Shown here piece after piece: positions 62,902 to 64,000 of a stretch of DNA of 64,000 nucleotides. Source of the stretch: Hyphomicrobium sp. (GTDB lineage Bacteria; Pseudomonadota; Alphaproteobacteria; Rhizobiales; Hyphomicrobiaceae); the NCBI GenBank assembly GCA_003987725.1, contig RXJH01000001.1:310001-374000 (forward strand), given 5' to 3'. Both the position numbers and the translations under genes were made by a program. Under the pieces are notes generated by a model. That model was not told the DNA's origin and did no database searches. It saw nothing but the letters and a program-made list of their open reading frames with translations. How positions within the stretch are numbered: the first letter of the stretch is position 1; every line of letters begins with the position of its first letter.

Positions 62902-64000
62902 TGTTCATCACATTCGGATGCATCGCGATCTTCTTCGCGCTCATTGTCGTCATTTTACAGCTCAGCGGTATTCGCGACCGCAACTTTACCGAATATGCCG
63001 TCGGCGGCCGATCATTCGGCGCCAACTATCAGGCGATGTCGTTCCTCAACACATGGTATCCCGGCGCCATGTTCACGGCATTCGGCGGCATGGCCGCAAG
63101 TGCCGGGGTCATTTCGTTCTACGTGCTGTCCTATAGCCTGCTCACCGTCGTGCTGATGTATCTGATGGCGCGGCCAGTGTGGGTGTGGGGCAAGACGTTC
63201 GACCTGCGGACGCAGCCCGATCTTCTGGCCCTTCGCTTCGACTCGCGTCACATCAAGACAATCGCGGCGGTGATCGGCATCATTTCGGGCATACCGTGGC
63301 TGGTGCTCGGGATGCAGGCGCTCGGCACGCTGTTTCAGCAGATGTCGCTCGGCGCGCTGACATTTTCAGATGCGGTGATCGTGGGTGTCGCGGTGATTGC
63401 CCTTCGCCAGATCTGGACCGTGCGCATGGGGATGCGGGGCGTCGTAATCTCGGATATGGCGCAGGGCATCGTCGCCTACATCGGCGGCGGCGCGATACTC
63501 ATCGGGCTGATCGTCTGGATGATCGTCTCGCAAGGCATTACTTTTGCCTCACTCGATGCTGGTAAGTTCGCTATTCCGAGCATCGGCTCGAAGGAAGGCC
63601 CGCTCTACGTTTTCAGCCTCATCTTGACCGGCACGATCGGCGGCTGGTGCTGGCCGTATATCTTTGTGCGATTGTTCACGGCCGACGGCGTCCGCAGCCT
63701 CAAGAAATCCGCCGCGGTTGCCGTGCCGTTATCGTTGACCTTCGGTGTCGCGCTGCTGGTCTTCGGGATGCTCGGCTCGCAAGTCGGCGGCGTTGGCGGA
63801 GAGCCCAACAACGTCTGGTTCATCGTCAGCCGGGAAGCGGGCGGTCTCTGGCTTCTCGGCCTCGCCGGTGTCGTCGTACTCGCGGCCTCGATGGGCCACA
63901 CGGACGGCAACATTCAAGCGACGGGGGCGCAAATCGCGAACGACCTCGTCGGCAACTACAAGACGCTCGATCAGGCTCAGCTCATCGTCATCGCCAAGCT
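62901..64000 (+). CDS. Sodium/solute symporter (SSS family), cut by window edge
   Basis: At least 366 residues from the ATG at 62901 to the end of the window with no stop. N-terminal LSGIRDRNFTEYAVGGRSFG, then SFLNTWYPGAMFTAFGGMAA and TQPDLLALRFDSRHIKTIAA are typical of SSS/PanF-like transporters; about nine membrane helices are visible. The helix with TIGGWCWPYIFVRLFTADGV matches the sodium-site region. The substrate is unknown. It is translationally coupled to the DUF3311 protein. Confidence 0.9.
   Translation, partial: MFITFGCIAIFFALIVVILQLSGIRDRNFTEYAVGGRSFGANYQAMSFLNTWYPGAMFTAFGGMAASAGVISFYVLSYSLLTVVLMYLMARPVWVWGKTFDLRTQPDLLALRFDSRHIKTIAAVIGIISGIPWLVLGMQALGTLFQQMSLGALTFSDAVIVGVAVIALRQIWTVRMGMRGVVISDMAQGIVAYIGGGAILIGLIVWMIVSQGITFASLDAGKFAIPSIGSKEGPLYVFSLILTGTIGGWCWPYIFVRLFTADGVRSLKKSAAVAVPLSLTFGVALLVFGMLGSQVGGVGGEPNNVWFIVSREAGGLWLLGLAGVVVLAASMGHTDGNIQATGAQIANDLVGNYKTLDQAQLIVIAK

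Overview
The window reads as one chromosome segment of a high-GC alphaproteobacterium of the Hyphomicrobiales (Rhizobiales), plausibly a Hyphomicrobium-like methylotroph. The reasons are inference from gene content: choXWV next to betBA, a complete glycine betaine to glycine demethylation pathway, many candidate EcfG-type promoters (GGAAC-N16/17-CGTT), and small CsbD, PRC-barrel and PsiF proteins typical of this order. No insertion sequence, phage gene, CRISPR array or rRNA is visible. Both ends cut genes: ku on the left and a sodium/solute symporter on the right.

0.8-22.9 kb is a choline and glycine betaine catabolic island. betB-betA (minus) oxidise choline to glycine betaine. A GlxA-type AraC regulator and the ABC transporter choXWV (plus) follow. 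Then comes a ten-gene minus-strand operon, read from 22.2 kb down to 8.7 kb: soxB-soxD-soxA-soxG (sarcosine oxidase), dgcA-dgcB with a dedicated etfA-etfB pair (dimethylglycine demethylation and electron transfer), and gbcA-gbcB (glycine betaine monooxygenase). Together they take choline to glycine and C1 units. No betI is seen; the GlxA-type protein is the likely regulator.

22.4-36.5 kb is mixed: a ferritin-like protein, a DUF1801 protein, an AraC-controlled cupin/oxidoreductase/hydrolase operon, small hypothetical genes, tRNA-Arg(UCU), a family 2 glycosyltransferase, a GlsB/YeaQ protein, and a probable copper-uptake operon (DUF2946, TonB-dependent receptor, Asp-box protein, thioredoxin-like protein).

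36.5-40.5 kb holds a membrane protein, idi, amtB behind a textbook RpoN promoter, and a UdgX-type uracil-DNA glycosylase that keeps the KRRIH loop. 40.6-51.3 kb is a run of about twenty small genes (CsbD, HD, patatin, cupin, PRC-barrel, PsiF, low-complexity exported proteins). At least seven have an upstream EcfG-like promoter at the expected distance, so this looks like a general stress response island. One of them is a small NepR-like protein.

51.5-60.1 kb is a complete kdpFABCDE operon with a conserved-looking 27-residue membrane micro-ORF in front and a ptsN paralogue translationally coupled behind kdpE. 60.1-64 kb has a thiamine-diphosphate enzyme, a small hypothetical gene, an ArsR regulator, and a DUF3311 protein coupled to the truncated symporter.
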